From Apostichopus parvimensis (Eukaryota; Echinodermata; Holothuroidea; Aspidochirotida; Stichopodidae), in assembly GCA_000934455.1 (NCBI GenBank), contig KN882761.1, forward strand, positions 226,082-253,467: DNA of 27,386 nt. Direction: 5' to 3'. Numbering within the stretch: the stretch's first letter is position 1; every line of letters starts with the position of its first letter. This document shows positions 27,287-27,386 of the stretch, piece by piece. The translations under genes and the position numbers were made by a program. The notes under the pieces are model-generated. The model ran no database searches. It was given only the letters and a program-made list of their open reading frames with translations, and was not told where the DNA came from.

Positions 27287-27386
27287 TGGGAGGAAGGGAA
27301 ATCAACTTTATAACTATGCCATAAATAAGGCGAAATTTCGGCTTTTAGTGCAAGTATAACAAAATTGAGGACTTACCCAGTAGTCA

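Overview
This is a eukaryotic, animal nuclear genomic window: AT-rich, intron-dense, full of degraded transposons and minisatellites, with no bacterial-style gene packing. Almost all of it is one multi-exon gene on the minus strand. I could trace 18 coding exons with GT-AG borders and compatible phases from an ATG at 25381 to a TGA at 4715. They give a predicted 905-residue protein that I recognise as radial spoke head 10 homolog B (RSPH10B), a MORN-repeat component of the motile-cilium axoneme. The protein family, the tRNA-derived SINE, the jockey/CR1-like LINE remnants and the recurring AGCCTAGGCT intron motif suggest a marine invertebrate deuterostome such as an echinoderm or hemichordate. 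That placement is inference.

Layout. 1-4714: 3' flank of RSPH10B, with a 28/33-bp minisatellite at the left edge and otherwise AT-rich sequence; one weak minus-strand ORF (1663-2055) is doubtful. 4715-25381: RSPH10B, coding exons 18 to 1 in plus-strand order. Its introns carry most of the repeats: a ~72-bp minisatellite (intron 17), an AT-rich palindrome (intron 16), telomere-like short repeats (intron 15), a long decayed LINE (intron 13), a tRNA-like element (intron 7), a 17-bp minisatellite (intron 6), a SINE with an 11-bp tandem tail (intron 3), a 561-bp MITE with terminal inverted repeats (intron 2) and a hAT-like non-autonomous element (intron 1). 25382-25849: a 468-bp intergenic stretch that should be a bidirectional promoter. 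25850-25920: first coding exon of a plus-strand gene whose N-terminus resembles CIMIP2C (FAM166C/C2orf70), a ciliary microtubule inner protein. 25921-27386: its first intron, holding the 3' part of a decayed LINE in antisense orientation.

The coherent theme is a head-to-head pair of motile-cilia genes: a radial-spoke head protein and a likely doublet-microtubule inner protein share one short intergenic region that contains several GTTGCTA-type half-sites of the sort bound by RFX ciliogenesis factors. No CRISPR, operon, phage or intact functional RNA gene was seen.
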